A program made the translations under genes and the position numbers. The notes under the pieces were generated by a model. The model was not told the origin of the DNA and made no database searches. It saw nothing but the letters and a program-made list of their open reading frames with translations. Positions 45,127-57,400 of a stretch of 64,000 bases of DNA are shown here, in pieces. The DNA is from Brachionus manjavacas (lineage: Eukaryota > Rotifera > Eurotatoria > Ploima > Brachionidae), in contig JAHQIY010000006.1 in NCBI GenBank assembly GCA_019054805.1, positions 1,860,001 to 1,924,000 of the forward strand. Reading direction: 5' to 3'. The first letter of the stretch is position 1, and each line of letters opens with the position of its first letter.

Positions 45127-48100
45127 CTAACTCAAAGGTTTGATTTTTTTAATTTTTTTATATTCACCAGTCTCATAGTTCATTTGGAAATATGTTTCGC
45201 TAATTACTTGATGCTGATCACCAGTAACAGTAGTGACAGTTTCTTCAATCTCATTTAATGATATCAGCAAAACTGGTCCTTGGTCTGGACGTGGATTATC
45301 TAAAATAAAATTTTTAAACATTTTCAAAATAAAAAATACCATTTTTATAAAATTAATCCAAATAACCAAAATTAAGAATTCATAAGTAAGGATTCTTTTT
45401 AGATCTTTTACTAAAAAAGGAAAAGTCCTTACAAATTATTAAATAAAATAAAAATTTGCTGTTGTTTTCGAAATAAATTGATGCATTTTTTACATTAAGT
45501 AAATTTTTTACATTTAATGTAAAAAAAAAAAAACAATTTTTTTTTTTTTCAAACAATTATATCGGTATTGAAACACTTGGTAGAAATGATCTAGAGATAA
45601 ATGGTATTGATTCAGTCTTAACGACCAGCAAGAGAACAAATATTAAAAACACTATCGATACTAAAAGTTCCATGATTAATAAACATTGTGAGAAGTTTGA
45701 TGCTAATTCAAATTATTAATTAAAAAAGATTTTAAAATTAGAAAAATTATTAGAAAGTAGAAAAATTTATTTTTTAGAAGTTTTTTATTTTTTTTAACAT
45801 TATTTATTTTGCTTTTATTTTACTTTTAATTAGAATTAGATAATTATTTATAAACTTTGTTTTTCATTAACTGAATTAGTGGAGATTTTTACTGGATTTG
45901 TTGATAAAAAATATTTCTGCTCTTTAATAAATTAGGGGTGATTTTTTTATATATATGAGATAACACAAAATTTTATTTCAATAACATTTAACTCTACTAT
46001 CTACTATCTTTATAAATTGAATTATAAAATATATCCCCTAAATACTGTCTCTGCAAATATTCTGCAAAATACAAAAAGACTAAATTTGTTAACTATATTG
46101 TTAAATTTCAAACAGCTGATATTTAGCTTTTACTATTTTCGAATTATTATTTTGCAAAAAAAATCTAAACATCAAGTACAAAAATTTTCATTTCATCAAA
46201 ATCAAAATTTTCTTGTTGCAATGTGAAAATTACAATATAAAAAAAAACAGAAATATACGCTAAGTGCTATTTGTAATTGAAATAATTTTTTTTTTAATTT
46301 CTATGCACAAATTTAAAAGAATTGTAAAATTAAAAAAACAAAAAAATCTAATTTTAGAGTAAAGAATTAATTCTATAATACAAAATATTATGCTTTACAA
46401 TAAATTGGCTTTTTGATAATAAATCAATGAAGTACTTACATCTAATTTTTGATGGTCAAAAGAATTCTAAAAAAATTCTCGGGTCACTATGTTAATTTTA
46501 TTAATGTTTTTTTAATAGTGATAGAATTAATTTTTTATAAAATTTAAATTTGATTTTTGAAAATAAATTTGGGAAAATTATGGGCTCTAGCCCGAACTGC
46601 TTTTTATTTTTATATGACGATTTAATCATTGAAATGACGGCTTAATATTTTACCTTTCTAAAAAATTCATTTGACAAAACTATAAAATTTCTTTTTTAAG
46701 TTAAAAAGATTTTAAAAACAGAGTAAATCAAGCCTATAAGTTGTAGATCATCACAATTCCAAAGTTAAATTTAACCTTTTTAGAAAATTACAGTCTTAGA
46801 TTTTCTATCTTAGAGTAAAATAATTCTCAATTTCAAATCGTTAAATTTTTATTTAATAAAAGAAGGAAATAATAAAAAAATTTTTATTTACCTCTTGATC
46901 CAGCTATAAAGCTAAGTATAAGTGCTTTTTCAGGTCGAGTCAACTTATTCGAATTGGAAAACAATTCTTGTGCTTGAAGCATTTGTTCTCTCTATGGACA
47001 AAAAATTTATTTGAAAATAGGAATAATTCTTTGACTCACTGTTAAAGTCAAAGATGATTGTTTTTTATTTTCTGGCTGCTCTTGGCTTGGTTGAGGAGGT
47101 TTTGGTGCTGGCTGTGGTGGCTGTGGCGGTGCCAAACTCTGCTGAGGAACAATCAAATTCGGATCGATCATTTTCGTTGGAGTAAAATTGATGCTTTGAG
47201 TTTGATACGGAAACGGAATCGGAACTGTATTCTGAAAATTTGAGTTATTGGCAGCACTGTAGTTGAACAGATCATTAAAAGTAGCCATTTGAGGTGTTGG
47301 AAGTTGAGCTGACTGAGTGCTGAATGCAGGAAGAGGTGGCTCCGAGTCAGTCCTAGAATTTTCCATTTCATTTTGACTGGTCATTTTCTTTGAATCGTCG
47401 CTCTTGTATTCGGGTTTTAATTGTTCTTTGGGTTTCAATTTGGAGTCTTTCTCTTCTTGCTTTACTTTTTTCAGCGCCTCTTTCTCTTGTTCTTTTCTCT
47501 TTCGCTTTGCCTCGCGCGGATTAAAAATAATCTGCTCATCCGAGTCCAGCAATTTGATGCCAACATCCCGCTTCACAATGGACGATTTTCCGGTTATTGT
47601 CGACGCATTTGTTGTCAAAGATCTCTTAAAAAAAGACGACGAGCCCAGCGGCTGAGCCGAATTCAAGGCATCCATGCTCATTGAGTCCAATTTTTTAGAT
47701 GTAGTTCCGCGATGCATAAAAGAAAGCTTGGTAGAACTACTAGAACTGTCGGTGCCCTCAACAAAACCCGTTGTTTTAGTAGGCTTTATTTTCTGGTATT
47801 TATTTGCCCTTTCTTTTAAATCTTCTATTTGAGAGTTCAATTTGTTTGACTTGATAAGGGTGAAATGCTGCACTGGCTTGTGCCTCTTGGGCTCCTGGAC
47901 TATCGAGTCAATTGACCCTATCAAGGTGGTCAAGTTATGCACCTGGCTTTCCTTGGGACTTGACTGGTGTTCTTCTTCGATCAAAAAATTCAGATTGGAC
48001 AAAATTGAAAGTCTGGCCTCTTTGCTCAGATACTCACACTCAATTGGCATCAAATACTTTGCCCTCTCATTTCCGTCTTCGGAGTTCATGCATTTTTCAA

Positions 48101-48595
48101 CTAAAAAAATTAGCCATTTTTAACTAGTTAATAGATAAATTCCTACAAGACTTGGCTAGTTCAAGGTAAGACTCTTTGAATGACTCTAGGTTATCGTAGT
48201 CGGACTCTGTGTCCAAGCACTGTGACTCCCAGAATGATTGAATAAATTGAGCTATGGACAGGACCCATTGATCCAAGCAATTGTCGATGGTGGAATCGAT
48301 TATCTCTTGAACAATCAGGCGAAACTTTTAAGAAATAATGAGAAAATGAAAATTTGGATTAAAAATTAGTTACTTCTTCGATATTACGCTTGGGAACGTA
48401 GAAAAGTGTGAGGAAAAATTTTATTTTTACCAAAGGTTCAAGAGAAGAAAAGCATTCTTTGATAGATTGAAGTTTTTCATAGGTGTATTGTGTGGCGACT
48501 GTAGAACTAAATGACCATAGATGAGTACTAGATGCTAGCTTGTTGTGTAACCATACTGCGGCGGATGAGTCCTCTTTAGTAGATGTCTGTGGCAC
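45127..48595 (-). CDS. NELFA: NELF-A, negative elongation factor subunit (5' end uncertain)
   Basis: Exons on the minus strand: 48595-48374, 48324-48147, 48100-47040, 46991-46892 and 45299-45127; phases agree. The first identified exon gives AAVWLHNKLASSTHLW, matching human LWLHNKL...LW. The second carries a helical NELF-A core (WVLSIAQFI), the third MPIECEYLSKEA and RDVGIKLLD, then a basic EAKRKRKEQEKEALKK and a Pro/Gln-rich linker. The last two give REQMLQAQELF, NKLTRPEKALILSFIAGSR and YFQMNYETGEYKK, the conserved C-terminus. NELF-A helps NELF hold RNA polymerase II in promoter-proximal pause. The exon begins at an acceptor (aaaag before 48595) without an ATG, so a first exon lies further upstream. 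The 1.6-kb last intron is AT-rich. NEK10 starts about 350 bp downstream on the same strand. Confidence 0.9.
45545..45720 (+). other. Unassigned short coding-like remnant in the last NELF-A intron
   Basis: A plus-strand frame reads GIETLGRNDLEINGIDSVLT, then NTIDTKSSMINKHCEKFDAN and a stop. The codon content looks coding, but no family was recognised. It may be the tail of a transposon ORF. Confidence 0.3.
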
Positions 48596-49534
48596 TTTTA
48601 ATTTCAAGAATAAAACAAAAAAAAATTAAGAGCAAAATTAAAGAAAGTGAATCGAAATTTATTATTAAAATTTTTTAAAGCATTTTTGAAATGGCTAAAA
48701 CAGGATTTGGGTAAAAGTATTTTTGGAGTCGAAGTTTTGAATTTTGTTTTATTTTAATAATTTATTTTTGGGCATAGAGTGAATTTATTAAAAATAAAAT
48801 TTCAATTTTATTTTTTTAATTCGAGTATTTGAGAGCATAAACTAAAGTGAAACATAATTTTATTGAATTTTTGAATTTAAAAATCAGACGGTGTCAGCTT
48901 AGAAACTCAATTCTATCTTATGTCCAAAAAACATGTTAACTTTTTTCTGAGACACTCTTAATTTATATTCAGAAATAAATTCTTAATTTTTCTAAAAGAA
49001 TTCCTTTTAGAAAAAAAAAATAAAAATAAATTTTTTTATAGTAATTTGTATATTCTTGAAGACAAAAAAATTCTCTTGAATTAATTCTGAAAAAAACATT
49101 ATGTCTACTTGGATATATTGATTTTGTGATTTCTTAACAAAATATTTAAAAAGCAATACAAATTTGAAGAATTTTAATTTATTAATCAAATCTTTTACTT
49201 ATTTATTAATGACAAAAAATATGATCAACTTAATTATGTTGGTTTGATGAACAAGATTGATCTCTAAATTGATGACAACACAATATGTGCTCATATTTTG
49301 ATCACAAGAATTTGAGTTTAGATAACTAAAATGATTTTAGTGATCTATTTTGAGAAATAAAATAATAAATTTCTAAATTTTTGCAACAAACTGTATTACT
49401 CGATAAAAGCAATTATATTCATTATATTCTATTAGATTTTTTATTTAATTTTTTTTAGGCTTAAATTTTGAATTTAATTATAAGTTAATTTTTTCAAAAA
49501 ATATTTCTAAAATTTATTGCTAGATGTATTGTTT

Positions 49535-49905
49535 GGGATCCTACTAAAACACTTACCCCCATTTTTTTTTCAAAGCAAAAATATTTTCAAAAGTTTTAAT
49601 ATATCATTTAGTTTGAATTTTTATCTTTTTTTTGAAAATTAAATTAGTTTTTCTCCAAAATTTTTATTTTTTTGTGAAAATTGAATTTTTTATATTTTTA
49701 AAAACCTGACCCCTACTGACCCCTAATTTTATTAGACTGACCACCAACTGACCCCCATTTTTCTTGAAGAGAATTTAACGAGCTTTCTAAAAATGTGCCT
49801 AGTTTTTCTCCAGGAAGTATAGTTTTTGAGAATATTTTTGCTTTGCAAAAAACATGGGGGTCAGAAAGTTTAAAAAAATTGGGGGTAAGTGTTTTAGTAA
49901 GACCC
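49535..49905. mobile_element. 371-bp MITE with 7-bp target duplication
   Basis: The ends GGGATCCTACTAAAACACTT and (reverse) GGGTCTTACTAAAACACTTA are inverted repeats of about 25 bp. ATTGTTT flanks both sides (49528-49534 and 49906-49912). The inside has several copies of CTGACCCC or TGGGGGTCAG. No coding capacity. Superfamily not determined from a 7-bp duplication. Confidence 0.75.
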
Positions 49906-50489
49906 ATTGTTTGGGCATTGTCCAAGATTTAATTTATTGATCATAAATAATAAGATAATTTGTATAATGCTGGTTTGGTCTGATAGGGCTGATCACCGAA
50001 TTGTAGATCACACAATATGTGTTCAAAAATGTTAGAGAAATATAAATTGCGGTCAATTTAATATGTTTTTGATCAATTTTTTTTTAGTTTTCCTAATAAC
50101 TTAATTTATATCATCAAAAAATAAATATGATGCTAAAAATTACTATAAAATATTTGATAAGAACTACATCATCTTGAAAGAGTGGCACTCTAAGAATTGG
50201 TTGATCGTTTTCTTTATTAAAAAAGCATTAATATACTAATTTTCTGCAATCAAACTTGGAGCATTTTTATTCTTTCTGGATTGAGCCAATTTTAATTTTT
50301 TTGAGAAATCTTTAGATCTTCAGCTTGAATATTTATTTTTTGAAATCTAAAGCATGACAAATTTATTTATTTTAATTATTATATAAATTTAAATTTTAAA
50401 TAAACAAAAATATATTTTGACAATGTTTGATGATGATTCGATAATGGGTTAATTAAACTTGTTGATTTTTTTACTTTAAATGATTTTGT

Positions 50490-50727
50490 TCTTACTAGCC
50501 AAACGACAGCTAATCGCGTCCTTAATGGTCAAATTAAATATTCGGTCAGTGTAAATCCAAAATTTTGTACATGTCCATATTTTTTGGAATACGGTATTTG
50601 CAAACATTTTATCTCACTTTGTAAGCTTTTGAATCTTCATTTTGACGAAAATGATCGAGAATTTGTTCAAGTAAAAAAGAGAGGTAGACCACCTAAATCT
50701 AATAATGGGGCATTGAATAAGAATTAA
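50490..50727 (+). pseudogene. MULE transposase C-terminus: SWIM finger plus AT-hook
   Basis: The frame reads KYSVSVNPKFCTCPYFLEYG and continues ICKHFISLCKLL, an intact CxC...CxH SWIM zinc finger. It ends in the tail KKRGRPPKSNNGALNKN and a stop. SWIM fingers at this position are typical of Mutator-like transposases. The RGRPPK core is a textbook AT-hook. The rest of the transposase is missing. Confidence 0.75.
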
Positions 50728-51933
50728 TGTAAAATTATAAATATAAAAAAAATCTATTTAATTGAGAATTATTTTTATTTAACTTATGAAAATTCAATTT
50801 AGAAAAAAATTAAACTATTTATTTTTAAATTAATTTCTTTATATAAAAAAACTATTTGTATAATAAAAAATAAATGTATTTAATTTGTTATATTTTTTAT
50901 GTTAAAGACTTATTTAACTATTTAGAAAAAAATAAAATCTTTTTAATTAAAAATTTTAGCTATTTAAGTTAAATGTTATTTAAAAAAAAAGTATAGCGTT
51001 TTTTTTATGAAATTTTTGTACTTAAATTTCACATTGCCAAATTTATGAAATCATAATATGAGCACATCATTTTAGTGATTAATCTTGTTCACCAAATCAT
51101 CATCATTAAAGTCTTCACATTTTTGTGATCAATTAGTCACATTTTAATTGTGCCTTAATTAGTGAAGCAAAAATTAAATTCTTAGGTATTCTATCTTAAT
51201 ATTTAAAACCCAAATGTGTGGAAAAATAGTAAAATTTTCATGCATTTACTTACGATAACTAACTTTGATATTTGAATATAATGCTTTTATAATTGTCTTA
51301 ATCCAATCCATTTTAATCCATTTTTTTAAATTACATAATATATATTAATATTTTTGCGACTTAAAAATAAATTTTAATTAAAAAATTAAGAAAAGAAAAT
51401 TACATTCAAATTCATTGAAATTCATTCATTTAAATTTTTCTTACAAGAAATGTTGTTTGTACAGTATGTCACAAAAAGTTAGAATCAAGTTGAAAAAAAT
51501 AAAAATATTGTTTTTTTGCAATTAAAAAAATTGTTAATTATGAATTTTTTTCAAATCATAGCTTTTTTAAAGTAAGACTACCTAAAAATCTGACAAAATA
51601 GAGAAAAAATGGATAAAAATAAACTAACTGATCATCAAAAATGTCAAATTGCATGTTTTTTGAAAAATCAGACAAAGACTGGACGAGAAATAGCCGAGTT
51701 AACGAAATAATGAACAAAAAACAATCAAATAGAAAAAAAAGTTTGATTATAACTTTTTGTGACATACTGGTCAGAAATATTCATTAAATCATTTAATCAA
51801 CACTTAAGAAAAATAATTTTTAAATCGATTTTTAATAAGAATTTTTCAATATAATAAATAAAATAAATCAATCTATTAAATAATCAATACTGATTTCTTT
51901 TTCTTTTCTTTTTATTATTATTTCTTTTATTTT

Positions 51934-52905
51934 TTTTTTATTTTGTCCATTCTTGCCTACTGCGATGATATAGTCTTACTATCACCATCGGAAAAACATA
52001 TCAAAATTTTGCTAAGAACTTATGAAGAATATGCAAAAGATTGGAAAATCGAATTTAATGCCTCTAAATCGGCATCAATATTATTCGAAAAAAAAAGCAC
52101 TGGTTTTAAAACAGATTTTAAATTAAATGGTTCTGCAATTCCTAAAATACAAAGTTTGATTTATCTAGGCCTACTCATTGGAAATCTGAAATCAATAAAT
52201 GATTTCGTGGAAAATAAGATGAAAAAAGTTGAAAAGAGTTTTTACTCTCTCTAAATAGTGTTGGATGCAAACCAAAGCTAATGAAGCCAGAAACTATAGC
52301 TTTCTTATACATACAGTTCTCTCAATCAATCTTCAGATATCATTTAGATAAAATTAGGAATTAGAATATTAGGGATATTAGGAATTTGATATACGGCAAA
52401 ATATTTTAATAAAACGATTTATTGGACTCAGTAAATTTACAAAAACAAAACCTTTGAACAAAGCACTAAAATTGGAGTCAATTAGACAAATTTATTATAA
52501 GTATAAAATATTCTTTGTCAAACAAATTTTAAATAACCAATTAAGTAAAAACGTATTTGAGTTTTTAAGAAAAGATTACAAGATATTTGATAGAGAGAAT
52601 ACGTCTTTTATTAAACAGTTATCAAAAGTAGAAGATCTGACTCATATAAATTGCACTGAATATGATTTAACATTCAGTGTTACTTTGATTGAATGGTGCC
52701 TTGAATGTAACAACAATGGACTAACCGACTCGATAAAATACTATTTTTATTTAATAAAATATTGTATGTTGAATAATCTTAATCATTTTTTTGTATATAA
52801 CAAACTGAATTTTTTAACTTAATTGTAAAATAGATATTTAATTTTCTATTAATTTTTATTTCAATTTGTCCATGGGACTTAAACTCTAATTAAATAAATA
52901 AATTA
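51934..52905 (+). mobile_element. 3' part of a Jockey/CR1-like non-LTR retrotransposon
   Basis: The frame opens inside the RT palm with ILAYCDDIVLLSPS (the xxDD box), then KSASILFEKK and PKIQSLIYLGLLIGNL, standard for non-LTR polymerases. After one stop the C-terminal region continues to 52822 (KALKLESIRQIYYKYKIFF; YDLTFSVTLIEWCLECNN). A TAAATAAATAAATT tail closes the element near 52900. It is 5' truncated, as is usual for these elements. The copy in MIOS intron 8 is a relative. Confidence 0.75.
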
Positions 52906-54465
52906 TTCTGGCAGCGGAGCAAGAGATAAAACCTTGTTAGATTCAAAACTAACATTTAGCTAAACGATGGATGAGTTAAAAGAATCTTTTTTATTCAAGG
53001 CTTTTATATTATCAAGAGGCCTTGAACAATCTTAAACTGACTTTTTAAGATGAGTGAGTGATATGTCAGGGCAGGATTGAGCCATTCTGTTTCATTAGTA
53101 GTCAAACTGGTGAAAGAATATAAAGAAGAAAAAATTTTATTCAAATTTTAATTTTTATTTAACTTCTTTATTTTTGATTTTTTTTTAAATTTGAGAGAAC
53201 TTTATTTTGTCACAGAAAAATAAATAAATAAATAAAATGACAAAAGCTGATTTTTTAGTTTCTTATTATAACCGAGCTAATTATAAAATTGATGAACGAG
53301 ATTTTGACACCTGAATCTATTTTTTTAAGTACATTTTTAAAGATCAGATAGAATCAGATATATCTTTTGTTTAGATTAAGAAAAGAAATCGTAAAAAAAA
53401 TAAAAGAAAATGGTTCGAAGCAGGGATGTGCTCAGTTTTTAAAAAGTAAGTAGTTGCTCTAAGGTAAAAAAAAAAGCAATTAGACACGTCAACCATGTAA
53501 AAATAAAGCAAATTAAATTAAAATCAAGTTTTTTATTTAAAAAAATATCTATCTAAAATAATGGATTTAAAACGTAATTAAGAAAAATTTTAAATATAAT
53601 CAAAAAATATTCTAAAGTGGAATTTTGCTATTTTACTGTAATCCTCTACAGAAATAAAAAAAAAATTTTTTATCATTTTTTTTAAATACTGATCTCTTGC
53701 ATATTTTTAATTTGTTTTTATACTAGTTTCGAATACAGATCAATATTAGCTAGAAGTCTTGATTTGGAGCTTTTTTTCAGTATTTATTTTTTTTTCCGCT
53801 TTTTTATATGAACAGAATTTTTTTTTTGACAAAATCCAAGAACGAGTAGACTCGTTACACAAAACATAGAAAAAAAGCCAGTAGACGCATCTATCCGCGT
53901 TTCAATGGTGAGCTCGCCCCTGGTTCGATGGGCAGGTATCATATATTCTTTCAATTAAATATTGAATTTTGAATTGTGGAATTAAATTTAGCTAAACAAG
54001 ACAAAATTTATTAAATTTATTTAAAGTGAAAAAATCTTTGATAAAAAAACACACGAAAATTTTAATTCACTTAATTAATAAGTTTGATCTCCTTTTTTTT
54101 TTTAAATGCTGATTGTTTATTTTTTTTCCTTCATAGAAAAAAATCTCCAAAAATAATTTATATTTTTATTAAAAAAAAATATTTCTTTTAAAATACGATC
54201 AAATCTAGGTCAGTATCAATTCTAGAAAAAATATGATAAGGTTTGATCAATTGAAAAATGTCTAATTTCTGATTGATATTCTAGAAGATTTCAATTAAAA
54301 AATCAAAAAATTTGCTTTTAATTTAAACTTAACATTTTTTACTCATCACGTGTAAACATAATTTATAATTAAAAAAAAAACAAAAAAAATTACTAAAATT
54401 GTATTCAATTTATTAGATTTTAGATTTTAGAAGCTAAATTTAATTTAAAAAATTCTTTAAAACAA
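52906..54465. other. AT-rich spacer with one degenerate ORF remnant
   Basis: At 53236-53455 a plus-strand frame with two stops reads MTKADFLVSYYNRANYKIDE, then KKRNRKKNKRKWFEAGM; it looks like decayed transposon coding sequence but cannot be placed. The stretch just before 54466 should hold the NUP210 promoter and 5' leader; no specific element could be read. Confidence 0.35.
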
Positions 54466-57400
54466 ATGAAGCTCTACATTTTAGCTCTGATAGAGTTAAT
54501 TTTAACAATTAACTCTGTCAAGTCTAATTCCTATCGTTTGAATGTTCCTAAAATTTTGCTTCCATTCTACAGTTCAAAGATTACCAACTTTACCCTGGAG
54601 GCTAAAAGTGAGCTTGAGCCTGACACGGACGATCTTTGCTTTACATGGTCATCATCTCGGCCCGATGTAGTTTCTATAACACCTATTTATGAGGACCGCA
54701 ATGCAAAATTCAATGGCTATGACTGCTCACATCGTGCAGTAGTCTCGGCACTGTCCAAGCATTCCCAACGCATGACCTCGATCATTTTTGCCAAGGATAT
54801 AAAAACCAACAAATTGATCCGCTGTGACGTCATAGTTGACCGAATACACTCCATTAGAATAAAGCACACTACAACCCACTTGTATTTGGAGGATTCACCT
54901 GAGAGTTTGACTGCTGAAGCTCTGGACTCCGAGTCGAACACATTTACATCCATTGATGGCCTTCCATTTGAATGGAAAGTCTTTAATGATGAAACCACCT
55001 TCGACGATTCACGCAACGTGCTGCGGATCGCTAAATTCATCGATTCTGAATACGAAGTGTCCGATTCGATCAAGCAACTTGAATCACTGGGTCTTCACGG
55101 ACACAAAATTTTGATCGAGGGTCTCAAAACCGGCTCGGCAAATGTCCAAGCAAAGCTAATAGATCCGTTTTACAAAGACTTTTTGAAAACACCTCCAGTA
55201 CGACTTATGGTCGTGGCCAATATCCTAATTGAGCCCTCATATCCAGTCTATCTTTTAAAGGGAACCAGCATTCGGTACAGTGTTTATTTGATCAAACAAA
55301 CATCGGTCGAAAAAATTTTGCTGCCCAGTCAGCAGTACTATTTTGAATCTGAAAATAGTAGCATAGCAAAGTTTGATTTAACAGGCTGTCAGCTAATGGC
55401 CAACCAACTAGGAACAACAGAAATTATTTTGGTGGACCGGAACATGGACGAAAAGCTATTCAAAGATCAGAACCTTGGCTTAAAACCGCCTTCAGTGCTA
55501 GTTCATGTTGTTCAGGCAGAATACTTGGTATTTTCTTTGAAAAATTGGCGCTCCTGGATCCTAGAAAGTGGTCGCGAGTACGAAATAGAAATTTTACTTC
55601 ATACCAAAGATGACAATTTAATTTATTCAGCTGACAATTTGAGAATAGAGTCAGAGTTTGCGAAATTTTCAGTCAGAGATCGAAGTCAAAATGGAAGCTA
55701 TGTGGTTGCAAAAACTTTGGAAAAAGGTGTCACTTTAATTAGAGGCTTACTGAAAGAAAGTATGGTCCGAGGCGAGCAACAAGTCGAAATATTCGATCCT
55801 ATTTTGATGCAACCAGAAATTCTAGTCTTTGCTCACACTCCAAATGAGGTTTTTTATGAATATGTTCTGCAAGTAACTGGTGGATCTGGCTCTTATTTTT
55901 ACCAAACAAAAGATAATTCAATAGCAAAAGTGGACTCACATGGTTTGCTCAAAGTAAACTCAAATAGACTTGGTGAATCAAAAATTTTGGCTAATGATCA
56001 AAGAAATTTTGATATTAATTCAGAAAGTAAAGTGATGGTTGTCGAGCCAGTTGGTATTTTTTTGGATCCGTGTCCGGTTGAAACTTTGGTAAAATCTAGG
56101 CTTGAAATTAATGTTAAAATGAATGGTTTGACGCTAGATGGATCTATGAGGCCAATTAATGACTGTTCCAAGCTTAACTTTAATGTCAGCATTCAAGATG
56201 AAACAGTGTTCAGGTATATTGAGGTGACAAGTGGGGATGGTATGGCAGAAAATTGTGCTAAGATTATTTTGGATGCGGAAAAAGTTGGAAAATCTTTAAT
56301 TCAAGTTTTTTACGGCGAACTAAAAAGTCAAGAAATGAAAATTTTTTCTCTTTCTCAACTAACAAGTCTTAAGAAAAATTTACTGCTGACAAAAAGTTCC
56401 TCATATTTGATCAGTTTATCCGATGGGCCATTTCTAAATAGTGATATACATAGTTATGTATCTGAGTTTAGAGTCAATCGGGATCATTTAGTTAATGTGG
56501 AGCATTTAGAACATGATTCATTAGCTGCCAAGTACACTTATAAAATAACTTGTTTGGACACAAATGACTCGGAGAATGAAATAGAATTTACAATTTGGAA
56601 CAAAGCTAGCGGTCAAAATAAATGTCCCATGAAATTTAAGTTTAAATTGGCAGTTAGATGCCGAAGCCCTAAAATTTTAGACTTATCTCAATTGTTCGTA
56701 AACAATGATGATTCAGAGCAAGAGGTTTATTCAGGCATGAAATGGAACTGTCCCATAAAATTAAATTCAAAATTTGCAGTGGCCAATTTGAACCGTGATT
56801 TGAATATCCAGTTGTTGGTCAAAGATTCAAATGGAAAAGAATTTGACAATTTTACTAGCTTAAAATCTGTTTGGAAATATGATTCACATTTTTTGTCCAA
56901 GCCAAGAGAAGTGAAGTTTTTGAACTTGAAACCAATAGACCAAAACACTTTGGCAAAAGAGACAAACTTTGGCTATTATACTTTATTCTATCAGAGTTTG
57001 GTGCCTAAAAAAAGAGCAGGAGAGACCAAAATCGAACTTAAATTGTACACAGATGACAACAACTACTTGGAAAATTTCCTCAACATTCGTTTTGTAAGCG
57101 ATGTTCGAGTCGAACCGTCTCAGTTAGTTCTTTTTAATCATCCATCTAACATTCAGCAGTTAAAGCTTTTCGATGGCTCTGGCTATTTCCATGCCGAGGT
57201 TGAATCTAAGGAAAAAAGCTTACTTAAAATAAATCACATTTGGGACTCTGGTATTCAAGTAAGTCCTTTGACCAACAATGGCTTGTGTTTTATAAACGTG
57301 TTTGATTATTGTATGCCTCCGGAAAGTTTTGATCTGTCCCGGGATGAATTCAGCTGGGAACCGAGTGCTCGATCTAGCGTCAAAGTAGCAGGCATTAACT

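Larger units (their letters stand above)
49200..51180 (+). mobile_element. Probable decayed MULE with degenerate terminal inverted repeats
   Basis: Blocks near the left end (TTGGTTTGATGAACAAGATT, then ATATGTGCTCATATT at 49231-49300) reappear inverted near the right end (51045-51105: AATATGAGCACATCA, AATCTTGTTCACCAAATC). Between them are the SWIM/AT-hook fragment at 50490-50727 and a separate MITE at 49535-49905. Confidence 0.5.

Noticed and set aside
47058..47684. Several Trp- and Phe-rich plus-strand ORFs
   Set aside because: They are antisense to the conserved NELF-A exon.
53890..53945. tRNA-like stretch containing GGTTCGAT
   Set aside because: The bases around TTCGA do not form a 5-bp T-stem, and no matching acceptor or D-arm was found.
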